Assembly: GCA_905206455.1 (NCBI GenBank)
Contig: CAJLHL010000065.1
Span: 1 to 13,532, forward strand
Source of the DNA: an uncultured Eubacteriales bacterium
GTDB taxonomy: Bacteria; Bacillota; Clostridia; Peptostreptococcales; Anaerovoracaceae
DNA length: 13,532 nt
Reading direction: 5' to 3'
In this document: piece after piece, positions 1 to 7,027 of the stretch
Layout of the letters: every line of letters begins with the position of its first letter
Numbering within the stretch: the stretch's first letter is position 1
Position numbers and translations under genes: made by a program
The notes under the pieces: generated by a model
Database searches by the model: none
The model's input: only the letters and a program-made list of their open reading frames with translations
Told to the model about the DNA's origin: nothing

Positions 1-95
1 CTTCCACGCGTCAGAAAGTGGCGGCGGCCTTTGAGATGATGGCTGCGAAGCGGGAGAGCCGGCCGAAGAAAAAACATGGAAATATTCCGCTGTAG
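1..95 (+). CDS. mmdA: Acyl-CoA (methylmalonyl-CoA) decarboxylase/carboxylase, carboxyltransferase subunit (3' end only)
   Basis: Only the last 30 codons are present (first full codon at 3, TAG at 93-95). The tail contains KVAAAFEMMAAKRE and finishes in KKKHGNIPL. The basic HGNIPL ending is characteristic of the carboxyltransferase subunit of methylmalonyl-CoA decarboxylase and the beta subunit of propionyl-CoA carboxylase. It is not what I would expect from oxaloacetate decarboxylase alpha. In the family this soluble subunit moves the carboxyl group from the acyl-CoA to biotin on the carrier protein. The three genes that follow are the membrane gamma-like subunit, biotin carrier and beta subunit, so this is the catalytic subunit of a sodium-pumping decarboxylase rather than a carboxylase. 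Methylmalonyl-CoA is the inferred substrate; other acyl-CoAs cannot be excluded from 30 residues. Confidence 0.8.
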   Translation, partial: STRQKVAAAFEMMAAKRESRPKKKHGNIPL

Positions 96-114
96 TTATC
101 GAAAGGTTTAAAAC

Positions 115-657
115 ATGGAACTGGAATACAATCTCATAGAGAAATTTGCCGATCCGGATCTCATGATGGGGATGTCTGTCGCGGATAAGCTGAAGGCTAC
201 GGCGGTGACAGGACTGATGGGTCTCGGCGTCACATTTATCGTGCTGATCGCGCTGATGCTGATTATCACGCTTCTCCGGCGTCAGATCAGCCGTTATGAA
301 ATGAATTTGGAATACCGGCGTCAGGTACAGCGTGCCAGAAAGCTGAGACGTGCGAAGCTCTATAAGCGTCAGGAAGCGGAACGCCACGGTTTTGAAACGG
401 TGGGGAGAGCTGTGAGGGGAGCTCACATAGAAAATCCCGCTCCGCCGGCGGCGTGTGTACCGGCGGTCAACGGAGGACGGGACGACGCGCCTGACGAAGA
501 GACGGCGGCGGTGATTATGGCAGCGATTTGCGCATATGAAGGCCGTCCGGCGGATGAAATCAGAATCAGAAAAATCGTGCGCAGGCCGTATGAAGAGGCT
601 GCGTGGAGAGCGGGAGCCGGCGATGGGTTCGGCGAACAGGAAGGATGGAACAGATAG
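115..657 (+). CDS. mmdD: Sodium-pump decarboxylase gamma-like (OadG/MmdD family) membrane subunit
   Basis: A 180-residue protein with one membrane segment at about residues 31-54 (TGLMGLGVTFIVLIALMLII), then a strongly basic stretch (R55-R90). An acidic/Pro-rich linker leads to a conserved-looking C-terminal block, EETAAVIMAAICAYEG (128-143) followed by IRIRKIVRR. A single N-terminal helix plus an 'AAI-AYEG ... R-RKI-R' tail is typical of OadG/MmdD subunits, which anchor and assemble the decarboxylase complex. At 180 residues it is longer than most family members, mainly through the basic and linker regions. The start has a modest GAAAGG ribosome site at about 101-106. It lies 19 nt after the carboxyltransferase stop, and its TAG directly abuts the ATG of the biotin carrier, indicating tight co-translation. 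Confidence 0.82.
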   Translation: MELEYNLIEKFADPDLMMGMSVADKLKATAVTGLMGLGVTFIVLIALMLIITLLRRQISRYEMNLEYRRQVQRARKLRRAKLYKRQEAERHGFETVGRAVRGAHIENPAPPAACVPAVNGGRDDAPDEETAAVIMAAICAYEGRPADEIRIRKIVRRPYEEAAWRAGAGDGFGEQEGWNR

Positions 658-1137
658 ATGAAACGCTACAGCATTAAAGTGAACGGTAAAGTATTTGATG
701 TGGAAGTGGAGGAAAGAAACGCCGCTGCTACCGCCGCTTCTGTCTCGGCGGAATCCGCGGATGAGGCGAAAGATACGGATTCCCGGGACGCGGCGGATGC
801 CGGAGAGCGAGCTGCAGAAAGCGGTCAGACGGACCGGGAATCTGCGATTCACAGAAGCAGAACACCGAAAACTCCGAAGAAGAAAGAACAGCCTGCCAGG
901 ATCCCGGAAGGAGTATCCTCTCAGGAGGATTCTCTCAGTTCGCCGATGCCGGGAACTGTCGTGAAAATCTGCGTCAATCCGGGAGATGAGGTATACGCGG
1001 GAGAGACTCTCATCATTCTCGAAGCGATGAAGATGGAAAATGAAATTAATTCTCATAAAACCGGCAGGGTGGGAATGATCGCAGTGAAGACCGGCGACGC
1101 TGTGAATACGGGCGATGTTCTGCTGACGGTGGAATAA
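658..1137 (+). CDS. mmdC: Biotin carboxyl carrier subunit of the sodium-pump decarboxylase
   Basis: 159 residues. An N-terminal segment (MKRYSIKVNGKVFDVEVEE) resembles the start of decarboxylase biotin carriers. It is followed by a long flexible linker rich in Ala, Ser, Asp and Glu, becoming Lys/Pro-rich near residue 70. From about residue 92 there is a classic biotinyl/lipoyl domain: SSPMPGTVVKICVNPGDEV, then EAMKMEN. The biotin-accepting lysine is K125 in the AMKM motif. Biotin on this swinging domain carries CO2 from the carboxyltransferase to the membrane beta subunit. The ATG follows the previous TAG with no gap, so translation is probably coupled. A second reading frame over 695-964 is a shadow of this gene. 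Confidence 0.93.
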   Translation: MKRYSIKVNGKVFDVEVEERNAAATAASVSAESADEAKDTDSRDAADAGERAAESGQTDRESAIHRSRTPKTPKKKEQPARIPEGVSSQEDSLSSPMPGTVVKICVNPGDEVYAGETLIILEAMKMENEINSHKTGRVGMIAVKTGDAVNTGDVLLTVE

Positions 1138-1151
1138 CAGAGGATTCAGAT

Positions 1152-2288
1152 ATGATAATAGACGTATTCAGAGATTTTTTTCTCAGTACCGGACTTTTCA
1201 ATCTCGATCTGAAGAGTTTCGCGATGATTATCGTGGCGCTGATTTTTATCTATCTCGCGATCAAAAAAGGCTTTGAACCGCTGCTTCTCGTACCGATCGG
1301 CTTCGGTATGCTCCTTTCAAATATTCCGCTTACCGGGATCTTTGACGCTCCTTCAGGAGAAGCCGCAGGAGGTCTGTTTTATTACTTTTACAAACTGGAC
1401 GAGATCGGAATTCTGCCGCCTCTTGTGTTTATGGGAATCGGAGCGATGACAGACTTTTCTCCGCTTCTGGCAAATCCAAAGTCTCTTCTCCTGGGAGCTG
1501 CGGCGCAGTTCGGCATTTTCATCACTTTTGCGGGCGCCGCGTCCAGCGGATTCTTCTCCGCTCAGCAGGCGGCGGCCATCGGTATCATCGGCGGCGCCGA
1601 CGGCCCTACAGCCATTTTGGTGGCGCTGAAGATGGCTCCCGAACTTCTGGGGGCTATCGCAGTCTGCGCTTATTCCTACATGGCGCTGATCCCGATCATA
1701 CAGCCTCCGATTATGCGCCTGCTCACCACGGAAAAAGAGCGGGCGATCCGCATGGATCCTCCGCGTCAGGTGAGCAAAAATGAAAAGATTCTCTTCCCGA
1801 TCGTGTCGGCTATCGTGACCGTCATTCTTCTGCCGTCGGCGGCGTCGCTGATCGGCATGCTGATGATGGGAAATCTGCTGAGAGAGAGCGGTGTGACCGG
1901 GAGATTGTCGGAGACGGCGCAGAATGCGCTGATCAATATTGTCACCATTCTTCTGGGACTGTCGGTGGGAGCTTCTGCAAGGGCAGATCTTTTCCTCAAA
2001 AAGGAGACTCTTTTTATTCTCGTTCTCGGAATCGTAGCGTTCGCAGGAGGTACGGCGGGAGGAATTCTCTTCGCAAAGATCATGAATCTGTTCAGCAAAA
2101 AGAAGATCAATCCGCTCATCGGTGCGGCAGGTGTATCCGCGGTGCCGATGGCAGCCCGTGTAGCGCATAAAGAAGGGCAGAGAGCGGATCCGAATAATTA
2201 TCTGCTGATGCATGCGATGGGTCCGAACGTAGCGGGTGTCATCGGTTCCGCTGTCGTCGCGGGAATATTCCTGAATCTGTTCGGATGA
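1152..2288 (+). CDS. mmdB: Na+-translocating decarboxylase beta subunit (OadB/MmdB/GcdB family)
   Basis: 378 residues, polytopic. It carries the two landmark blocks of the family: GIIGGADGPTAI (residues 144-155, with D150 in the re-entrant loop known to be essential for Na+ transport in oxaloacetate decarboxylase), and, near the C terminus, AAGVSAVPMAARVAHKEG followed by LLMHAMGPNVAGVIGSA (N359, S366). This subunit decarboxylates carboxybiotin and pumps Na+ outward. The length suits MmdB-type rather than the longer OadB-type. An AGAGGA ribosome site at about 1139-1144 serves the ATG at 1152. It is the last gene of the operon; a terminator lies at 2437-2468. Long minus-strand readings opposite it are antisense shadows. 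Confidence 0.93.
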   Translation: MIIDVFRDFFLSTGLFNLDLKSFAMIIVALIFIYLAIKKGFEPLLLVPIGFGMLLSNIPLTGIFDAPSGEAAGGLFYYFYKLDEIGILPPLVFMGIGAMTDFSPLLANPKSLLLGAAAQFGIFITFAGAASSGFFSAQQAAAIGIIGGADGPTAILVALKMAPELLGAIAVCAYSYMALIPIIQPPIMRLLTTEKERAIRMDPPRQVSKNEKILFPIVSAIVTVILLPSAASLIGMLMMGNLLRESGVTGRLSETAQNALINIVTILLGLSVGASARADLFLKKETLFILVLGIVAFAGGTAGGILFAKIMNLFSKKKINPLIGAAGVSAVPMAARVAHKEGQRADPNNYLLMHAMGPNVAGVIGSAVVAGIFLNLFG

Positions 2289-2436
2289 TGTCAGCGGAGG
2301 TGAGACGACAGGATTCCCGCACATCTTTGCAAAAAGACCGGGAGATTCTTATCGTTTTATCTAAAATAACGTCGGTTTCAGCTGCAGAGAGAATTGATTT
2401 TTCTGTGCGGAAGGTGTATGCTGAAATCGTAAGCCG

Positions 2437-2468
2437 GCGGCTGCTCACCTTGGCAGCCGCTTTGTTTT
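2437..2468 (+). terminator. Rho-independent terminator of the decarboxylase operon
   Basis: A perfect 8-bp stem, GCGGCTGC (2437-2444) with GCAGCCGC (2453-2460), 8-nt loop, followed by TTTGTTTT. It is about 150 nt beyond the beta-subunit stop. The 2289-2436 spacer holds no recognised gene. Confidence 0.85.
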
Positions 2469-2476
2469 AAAGTTTG

Positions 2477-2494
2477 AGTTAGTTTTTTCTAACT
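2477..2494. promoter_or_regulatory. Palindrome upstream of the HMA-domain gene (candidate operator)
   Basis: AGTTAG (2477-2482), six T, CTAACT (2489-2494): a perfect 6+6 inverted repeat just upstream of the GGGGAGGTG ribosome site of the next gene. It is AT-rich and could be a repressor site. The half-site resembles DtxR-type metal-responsive boxes (TTAG...CTAA), but that assignment is inference. No convincing -35/-10 pair was found around it. Confidence 0.4.
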
Positions 2495-2519
2495 TTTGCG
2501 CGGGGAGGTGTGAAATACA

Positions 2520-2774
2520 GTGGTAAAAATAACTTTGGACGTCGAAGGCATGGCCTGCGGAATGTGTGAAGCGCACATCAACGATGCGGTGAGGAACCGG
2601 TTTGCGGTGAAGAAAGTGACGTCGTCTCATAAGAAAGGGAAAACAGAGATTATCGCGGAAGATCCGATAGACAGCGGCAAGCTGGAAGAATCGATTCGGT
2701 CAGCCGGCTATGAGGTGACCGGCGTCCGTACAGAACCTGATGAGAAAAAAGGTTTTTCTTTTTTCAAAAAGTAG
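2520..2774 (+). CDS. Small heavy-metal-associated (HMA) domain protein
   Basis: 84 residues, GTG start, with a strong GGGGAGGTG ribosome site at 2502-2510. The protein is essentially one ferredoxin-like HMA domain: KITLDVEGMACGMCEAHI with the metal-binding pair C13 and C16, then a second beta-alpha unit (KLEESIRSAGYEVTGV). It ends in a basic/aromatic tail (KKGFSFFKK). Free-standing HMA proteins of this kind chaperone or sense soft metals such as Cu(I); the metal here is not proven. It is monocistronic, with a terminator on each side and a palindrome immediately upstream. No P-type ATPase or CsoR-type regulator is next to it, so the partner must be elsewhere. Confidence 0.82.
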   Translation: MVKITLDVEGMACGMCEAHINDAVRNRFAVKKVTSSHKKGKTEIIAEDPIDSGKLEESIRSAGYEVTGVRTEPDEKKGFSFFKK

Positions 2775-2778
2775 GCGG

Positions 2779-2808
2779 GAAAAGGGGCGAAGTCCCTTTT
2801 CTTTTTTT
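2779..2808 (+). terminator. Rho-independent terminator after the HMA gene
   Basis: Stem GAAAAGGG (2779-2786) with CCCTTTTC (2794-2801), 7-nt loop, then seven T. It begins 4 nt after the HMA stop codon, so it closes this single-gene unit. Confidence 0.85.
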
Positions 2809-3160
2809 CGTTTTGCCGCCGGTATCGTGAAATTTTGTCCGAAAGAAGAAGCGGATTCCGTCTGTGCGTTACGGCAGCCGCCGTAGGTGAGAAAACAGAT
2901 CCGCTTTCTCTTTTTTCGTTTTTTCGTATTTTCCCTGTCCTGCGGACACTGCCGGATATTTTTAGAAAAAATCTCTTTTTGAATATTTAATCCCGGCAAT
3001 TGATTGCGGCCCAGAAGCTTTCTGTCGCAGAGCCGGAGATTCTGGCGGCCGTTGGCAGACAGCGTCGGAAAAACGCGGGTATGGGCTGAATTTGGTGTGT
3101 ATGACAGAAGGCGCGTCTCTTTTGAGGAAGATATAATCTTCTGCGAAGGGGGAGATCAAT
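2809..3160. other. Gene-less interval upstream of spoIIA
   Basis: No reading frame here looks like a gene. It contains the structured element at 2849-2916 (listed separately), a T-rich run to about 2980, and a GC-richer part (2995-3090). A TGTCGCA at 3023-3029 is one base from the Spo0A-box core TGTCGAA; it is only a weak candidate for the Spo0A control expected of spoIIA. A TATAAT at 3132-3137 lacks a matching -35. No confident spoIIA promoter could be assigned. Confidence 0.5.
2849..2916 (+). terminator. Two-tier hairpin followed by a U-rich run (terminator or small structured RNA end)
   Basis: Outer stem AAGCGGAT (2849-2856) with ATCCGCTT (2899-2906). An inner hairpin TACGGC (2870-2875), loop AGCC, GCCGTA (2880-2885) sits inside, and TCTGT (2861-2865) can also pair towards ACAGA (2895-2899). 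TTTCTCTTTTTT follows. It lies about 40 nt after another good terminator, so it may be a backup terminator or the 3' end of an independent small RNA. Confidence 0.5.
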
Positions 3161-3541
3161 TTGAAAAACGCAATCTATGATTTTACAGAAGATATTCTGA
3201 TCGTCAGTCTGTGCGGAGAAATCGACCATCACAATGCGGCGTCGATCCGCCGGGAAATCGACGAATCTATGACGGCATTTCACGCGAAAAATCTGATTCT
3301 CGATTATTCCGATGTTTCCTTTATGGACAGCTCCGGCATCGGGCTGGCCATGGGACGATACAACAAAGTGAAAGATCTGGCCGGTTCTATCGTCATCGTA
3401 CCGGGCAGTCCGTATGTCAGCCGCGTTCTGGGGCTGTCCGGGCTTTTCGGTCTGATACCGAAGACTTCATCAAAGCGCAGCGCGCTGGAATATATTTATG
3501 AGAAAGGAGGGAAGGGAAATGAGACCGGGAAACTCGTTTAA
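3161..3541 (+). CDS. spoIIAA: Anti-sigma-F factor antagonist SpoIIAA
   Basis: 126 residues, TTG start (3161) 6 nt after a GGGGGAG ribosome site (about 3148-3154). It is a STAS-domain protein: GEIDHHNAASIRREID (19-34), then the signature VSFMDSSGIGLAMGRYNK. By alignment with B. subtilis SpoIIAA the phosphorylated serine is S57, following D56. The unphosphorylated form binds SpoIIAB and releases sigma-F in the forespore; SpoIIAB phosphorylates it to switch it off. It is the first gene of the spoIIA operon, and its end overlaps the real start of spoIIAB by 23 nt. The tail after about residue 105 is divergent and partly dictated by the overlap. The identification is supported by motif and gene order. 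Confidence 0.95.
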   Translation: MKNAIYDFTEDILIVSLCGEIDHHNAASIRREIDESMTAFHAKNLILDYSDVSFMDSSGIGLAMGRYNKVKDLAGSIVIVPGSPYVSRVLGLSGLFGLIPKTSSKRSALEYIYEKGGKGNETGKLV

Positions 3542-3959
3542 GATCTCTTTTGAAAGCCGATCCGAGAATGAAGGCTTTGCAAGGAGTGTGGCGGGCGCTT
3601 TTCTGCTGCCTCTCGATCCCGTAGTGGAGGAAGTCGTGGAGATTAAAACCGCGGTGTCGGAAGCGGTGAGCAATTCCGTGATCCACGGTTACCGCGGCGG
3701 CGAAGGTACGATCTATATGGAATGTGAATATTCCGCGGAAGGCCGGGTTCGGATTTGTATCCGGGATGAAGGCGTAGGAATCCCGGATGTGGAGCAGGCG
3801 ATGGAACCGCTTTATACTACGAATACCGACGGGGAGCGTTCCGGTATGGGTTTTACCGTCATGGAGAGCTTTACGGATCGTCTGACGGTAAAGTCGGAGC
3901 CGGGAAAAGGAACGGAAGTCGTCATGATAAAAAAGCTGGATATCGGCTATGCGGAGTGA
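3519..3959 (+). CDS. spoIIAB: Anti-sigma-F factor and serine kinase SpoIIAB
   Basis: 146 residues, the same length as the B. subtilis protein as I recall it. I chose ATG 3519 over the in-frame ATG 3498 because AGGAGG (3505-3510) lies 8 nt ahead of it, and because the translation from 3519 lines up with the family start. It is a GHKL ATPase: N box AVSEAVSNSVIHGY (E48 catalytic, N52 Mg-binding), G1 box RDEGVGI (82-88), G2-like ERSGMGFTVME (106-116) and a GKGTEV G3 segment. It binds and inhibits sigma-F and phosphorylates SpoIIAA. The 23-nt overlap with spoIIAA and the 11-nt overlap with sigF suggest translational coupling that holds the three products in proportion. Confidence 0.95.
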   Translation: MRPGNSFKISFESRSENEGFARSVAGAFLLPLDPVVEEVVEIKTAVSEAVSNSVIHGYRGGEGTIYMECEYSAEGRVRICIRDEGVGIPDVEQAMEPLYTTNTDGERSGMGFTVMESFTDRLTVKSEPGKGTEVVMIKKLDIGYAE

Positions 3960-4701
3960 TCAGGAGCAGAAACGGCGTCTCGAGACGTACCGCCTGATCG
4001 AGGCCGCTCAGCAGGGCGACGAGGAGGCGCGGGCGCGTCTGATCCGTGAAAATACCGGACTGGTAAGTGTCAGCGCCCGGAAATTCTCCGGCGGTTCCTA
4101 TGAATACGAAGATCTGATGCAGATCGGTTATCTGGGCCTTCTGAAAGCTATCGACCGTTTTGATCCTAAATTCGAGGTGATGTTTTCCACTTACGCGGTA
4201 CCTATGATCATGGGGGAGATCCGGCGGTATCTCCGGGATGACGGCCGCATCAAGATGAGCCGGCAGCTGAAGCAGGATGTGCGTCTTCTGAAAGCGGCGG
4301 AAGAGACTTTTATGCACGACAAAGGGAGAAGTCCGCGAATCGGAGAACTGGCGGAGATACTGGAGAAGACGCCGGAAGAAGTCTCTGAAATTCTGGAAGC
4401 GAAAAATACTCTGTGCGGTATCGTCAGTCTGGACGGAGAAGTGTTTAACGACACCGTGTCCACTCCCCGTCAGTTTATCAGCGACCGGGATGAAGCGGAC
4501 CGTCTGGATTTGAAAAATGTGATCGGCCGCCTGGGGGAGAGAGAGCGTAAAATCATCATCATGCGGTATTTTGAGGACATGACTCAGCAGCAGACGGGAC
4601 AGCGCCTGGGAATTTCGCAGGTTCAGGTTTCCAGAATCGAGAAGAAGGTGCTGGAAAAGATGAAATCGAATCTCATTATTGAAGAAGATGAAAATATGTA
4701 G
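3949..4701 (+). CDS. sigF: RNA polymerase sporulation sigma factor, sigma-F (SpoIIAC)
   Basis: 250 residues, sigma-70 family (SigB/F/G group). Region 2 spans about 33-105, with ENTGLVSVSARKF, YEDLMQIGYLGLLKAIDRFD and FSTYAVPMIMGEIRRYLRDDG. Region 3 follows (SRQLKQDVRLLKAAEE...). Region 4 spans about 190-240, with LGERERKIIIMRYFEDMTQ and the helix-turn-helix QQTGQRLGISQVQVSRIEKK. It directs the first forespore-specific transcription. Sigma-F is preferred over sigma-G because the gene sits directly after spoIIAA-spoIIAB. The ATG at 3949 lies inside the end of spoIIAB and has no obvious ribosome site of its own, consistent with coupled translation. No clear terminator follows. Confidence 0.95.
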   Translation: MRSDQEQKRRLETYRLIEAAQQGDEEARARLIRENTGLVSVSARKFSGGSYEYEDLMQIGYLGLLKAIDRFDPKFEVMFSTYAVPMIMGEIRRYLRDDGRIKMSRQLKQDVRLLKAAEETFMHDKGRSPRIGELAEILEKTPEEVSEILEAKNTLCGIVSLDGEVFNDTVSTPRQFISDRDEADRLDLKNVIGRLGERERKIIIMRYFEDMTQQQTGQRLGISQVQVSRIEKKVLEKMKSNLIIEEDENM

Positions 4702-4730
4702 CCAAAGAAAATAAAAGGTGATAAAATATA

Positions 4731-4748
4731 TTTGTATATTTTGTATAT
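4731..4748. repeat. Tandem 9-bp repeat TTTGTATAT x2 upstream of the acyl-CoA dehydrogenase gene
   Basis: TTTGTATAT at 4731-4739 is repeated exactly at 4740-4748 in the 92-nt gap between sigF and the dehydrogenase. The region is very AT-rich and must hold the dehydrogenase promoter if the gene is not read from spoIIA, but I could not fit a good -35/-10 pair. The same core TTTGTATA recurs in a palindrome at 8573-8595. Confidence 0.5.
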
Positions 4749-4793
4749 GAAAAATGGTTGGCTCTGAATATGTATATATTACAGGAGGTTGTT

Positions 4794-5945
4794 ATGGATT
4801 TCAGGTTGACAAGTGAACAGGAAGCGCTCAGAAAAAAAGCGGCGGATTTCGCGAAGGAATATGTCGAGCCGGTGGCGTCGGAGCTGGACGAAAAGGCGCA
4901 GTTCCCTCATGAGAACGTAAAGAGAATGGCAGATCTCGGTTTTCTGGGCCTGCCGATTCCGAAAGAATACGAGGGCGGCGGTACGGATTATGTCTCTTAT
5001 GCTCTGGTGGTGGAAGAGATCGCAAAGATCTGCGCGTCTACGGCAATCATCATATCCGCGAACACATCGTTGGCAGGAGGTCCGATTCTCCGGTACGGCA
5101 CAGATGAGCAGAAGAAAAAATTTCTTCCGGATCTGGCTTCGGGAAGAAAGATCGGCGCGTTCTGTCTGACGGAACCTGATGCGGGCACCGACGCTTCCAG
5201 GCAGTTAGCCACCGCGGTGGATCAGGGCGATCACTATGTGCTCAACGCTCATAAGAAATTCATAACAAACGGCGGGCTGGCAGGCACGTATATCGTATTC
5301 GCCATGACGGATAAGAGCAAAGGAAACGCAGGGATTTCCACATTTATCGTAGACGGTGATTCCGAAGGTATCCGTACCGGAAAGCTGGAAAAGAAGATGG
5401 GCATCCGCGCATCTCAGACGGCGGAAATGCATTTCGAAAACGTCATTGTTCCGAAGGAAAACCGTCTGGGGGAACCGGGGCAGGGCTTCAGTATCGCTAT
5501 GGGGACGTTGGACGGCGGAAGAATCGGCGTGGCGGCTCAGTCTCTGGGGATCGCGCAGGGAGCGTATGACCGCATGATCGATTATATGATGGAGAGAGAG
5601 CAGTTCGGCGTTACGCTTTCCCGTTTCGATACGCTGCGGTTTGAAGTGGCCAGAATCCGGATGCAGCTGGAATCCGCCAGACTGCTGGTATACAGAGCCG
5701 CAGACAATAAGGATAAGGGACTGCCGTACACGGCGGAGGCGGCTATGGCCAAATTAGCGGCTTCTGAGGCGGCCGTGGACATCACGAGGAAGTCGATTCA
5801 GTTCCACGGCGGATACGGTTATATGGCGGACCGCCCGATCGAGAGAATGTACAGAGACGCAAAGATTACAGAGATTTACGAAGGAACTTCTCAGGTGCAG
5901 CAGATGGTTATCGCTGCCGATACTTTCGCGCCTAAGAAAAAATAA
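4794..5945 (+). CDS. Acyl-CoA dehydrogenase (short-chain/butyryl-CoA dehydrogenase type)
   Basis: 383 residues from ATG 4794. An AGGAGG site (4783-4788) lies just upstream, and the protein then begins MDFRLTSEQEALR as the family does; an upstream in-frame TTG is not favoured. It is an FAD-dependent dehydrogenase of about the usual size: N-terminal helical domain, CLTEPDAGTDAS and KKFITNGGLAGTYIVFAMTD in the flavin/substrate region, TLDGGRIGVAAQSLGIAQGAYD, and the C-terminal FHGGYGYMADRPIERMYRDA. The catalytic base is E363 in ITEIYEGTSQ. It oxidises an acyl-CoA to the 2-enoyl-CoA, or reduces in the reverse direction, exchanging electrons with ETF. It sits 49 nt before etfA in what looks like one operon. 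The exact chain length or branching of the substrate cannot be told from sequence. Confidence 0.93.
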   Translation: MDFRLTSEQEALRKKAADFAKEYVEPVASELDEKAQFPHENVKRMADLGFLGLPIPKEYEGGGTDYVSYALVVEEIAKICASTAIIISANTSLAGGPILRYGTDEQKKKFLPDLASGRKIGAFCLTEPDAGTDASRQLATAVDQGDHYVLNAHKKFITNGGLAGTYIVFAMTDKSKGNAGISTFIVDGDSEGIRTGKLEKKMGIRASQTAEMHFENVIVPKENRLGEPGQGFSIAMGTLDGGRIGVAAQSLGIAQGAYDRMIDYMMEREQFGVTLSRFDTLRFEVARIRMQLESARLLVYRAADNKDKGLPYTAEAAMAKLAASEAAVDITRKSIQFHGGYGYMADRPIERMYRDAKITEIYEGTSQVQQMVIAADTFAPKKK

Positions 5946-5994
5946 AGGGGCGGAAAACGGACAGAGAGAATTCCGAGGCAGAAAGAGGAGGATT

Positions 5995-7008
5995 ATGACA
6001 TTGCTGCAGAGGTCAGAGGAATCACAGCTTACAAACGACGTATGGGTGTATGCCGAGCACACGCCGGAAAAGCTTCATAATGTCACCAGTGAAGTCCTGG
6101 GCGCGGCCCGGTCGCTGGCAGATCATACCGGCGGCGAAGTCTGCGCTGTCATCATCGGTAACGGTGTGGAGCGGTACGGACGGGAACTCATCGAGTTCGG
6201 AGCGGATAAGGTCTACGTCCTGGATGATGAAATCTACGGGAATTACAACAACGAACTTTTTACCAGGGTTCTGGAGAAGCTTGTCAGGCGGCATCATCCG
6301 AGGATTTTCCTGTTCGGTTCGGTCTTTGACCGGCGTGATCTGGCGCCTCGTCTCGCAGCGCGCATGGATATCGGAATTATCTCCGAATGCGGCAGAGTTT
6401 ACTTCGATGAAGAGGGAAAGCTCTCTGCTGACAAAACATCTTTCGGCGGAAATTTCCTCGGTAAAATCGTCTTTGCAGATGAGAATAAAATGGCTGTTGT
6501 CACAGCACGTCCCGGAGTTTTGGAAGGCAGCCGCCAGCCGGACCGTAAGGGTGAGATCATCGCCGTTTCGCCGGAGGCCGATCCTGCGGATATGATGACG
6601 CAGATCCGCGAGGTGGCAAAAGTAGCCAAAAAAGTGGTGGCGCTCACGGATGCGGATATTATCGTATCCGGCGGAAGAGGCGTAGGCGGACCGGAAGGAT
6701 TTGATATTATCTATCGGTTAGCCGACAAGCTCAACGGAGTGGTGGGAGCTTCCCGCGTGGCTGTGGATCTGGGATGGATCGATTTTGAACATCAGGTCGG
6801 TCAGGCGGGCGCTACGGTAAAGCCGAAAATCTACATCGCATGCGGCATTTCCGGTGCGACACAGCATATCGTGGGTATGTGGGAGTCGGATATCGTCATC
6901 GCCATCAATATTCACCGGTATGCAGCCATCTTTAATTTCGCCGATTACGGCATCGTGGGAGATCTGTTTGAAGTCATTCCGAAACTGCTGGAGGAATTGG
7001 AGAAATAA
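5995..7008 (+). CDS. etfA: Electron transfer flavoprotein subunit alpha (EtfA/FixB family)
   Basis: 337 residues. N-terminal ETF domain from VWVYAEHTPEKL (about 16-27), middle segment DLAPRLAARMDIGI and FGGNFLGKIVF...ARPGV. The FAD-binding C-terminal domain has VSGGRGVGGPEGF, GASRVAVDLGWID, QVGQAGATVKPKIYIACGISGATQH and ADYGIVGDLFEV. EtfA binds FAD and passes electrons between acyl-CoA dehydrogenases and other carriers. Two oddities: no etfB is adjacent, and the loop usually reading IN-KDPEAP-IF reads INIHRYAAIF (304-313), keeping the Asn but losing the Asp-Pro. AGGAGG (5986-5991) is only 3 nt from ATG 5995, so an in-frame TTG at 6001 is a possible alternative start. The gene is co-directional with the dehydrogenase and ends before a strong terminator. 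Confidence 0.9.
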   Translation: MTLLQRSEESQLTNDVWVYAEHTPEKLHNVTSEVLGAARSLADHTGGEVCAVIIGNGVERYGRELIEFGADKVYVLDDEIYGNYNNELFTRVLEKLVRRHHPRIFLFGSVFDRRDLAPRLAARMDIGIISECGRVYFDEEGKLSADKTSFGGNFLGKIVFADENKMAVVTARPGVLEGSRQPDRKGEIIAVSPEADPADMMTQIREVAKVAKKVVALTDADIIVSGGRGVGGPEGFDIIYRLADKLNGVVGASRVAVDLGWIDFEHQVGQAGATVKPKIYIACGISGATQHIVGMWESDIVIAINIHRYAAIFNFADYGIVGDLFEVIPKLLEELEK

Positions 7009-7027
7009 AGTTTTTAGAAGTCAGATG

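Noticed and set aside
1353..2324. 323-codon minus-strand open frame opposite the decarboxylase beta subunit
   Set aside because: Its translation is rich in Arg, His, Ser and Gln with no domain pattern, and the plus strand has an unmistakable OadB-type protein. It is an antisense shadow.
2285..2470. 61-codon frame directly after the decarboxylase beta subunit
   Set aside because: It overlaps the previous stop, lacks a ribosome site and reads through the terminator stem at 2437-2468.
3132..3137. TATAAT ahead of spoIIAA as a sigma-A promoter
   Set aside because: No -35-like hexamer is found 16-18 bp upstream; kept only as a note in the intergenic description.
3125..3148. Sigma-H-like pair (AGGA at 3125, GAAG at 3145) as the spoIIA promoter
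   Set aside because: The -10-like GAA lies inside the ribosome site of spoIIAA, so transcription would start about 6 nt before the start codon, and the last base of the GAAT motif is wrong.
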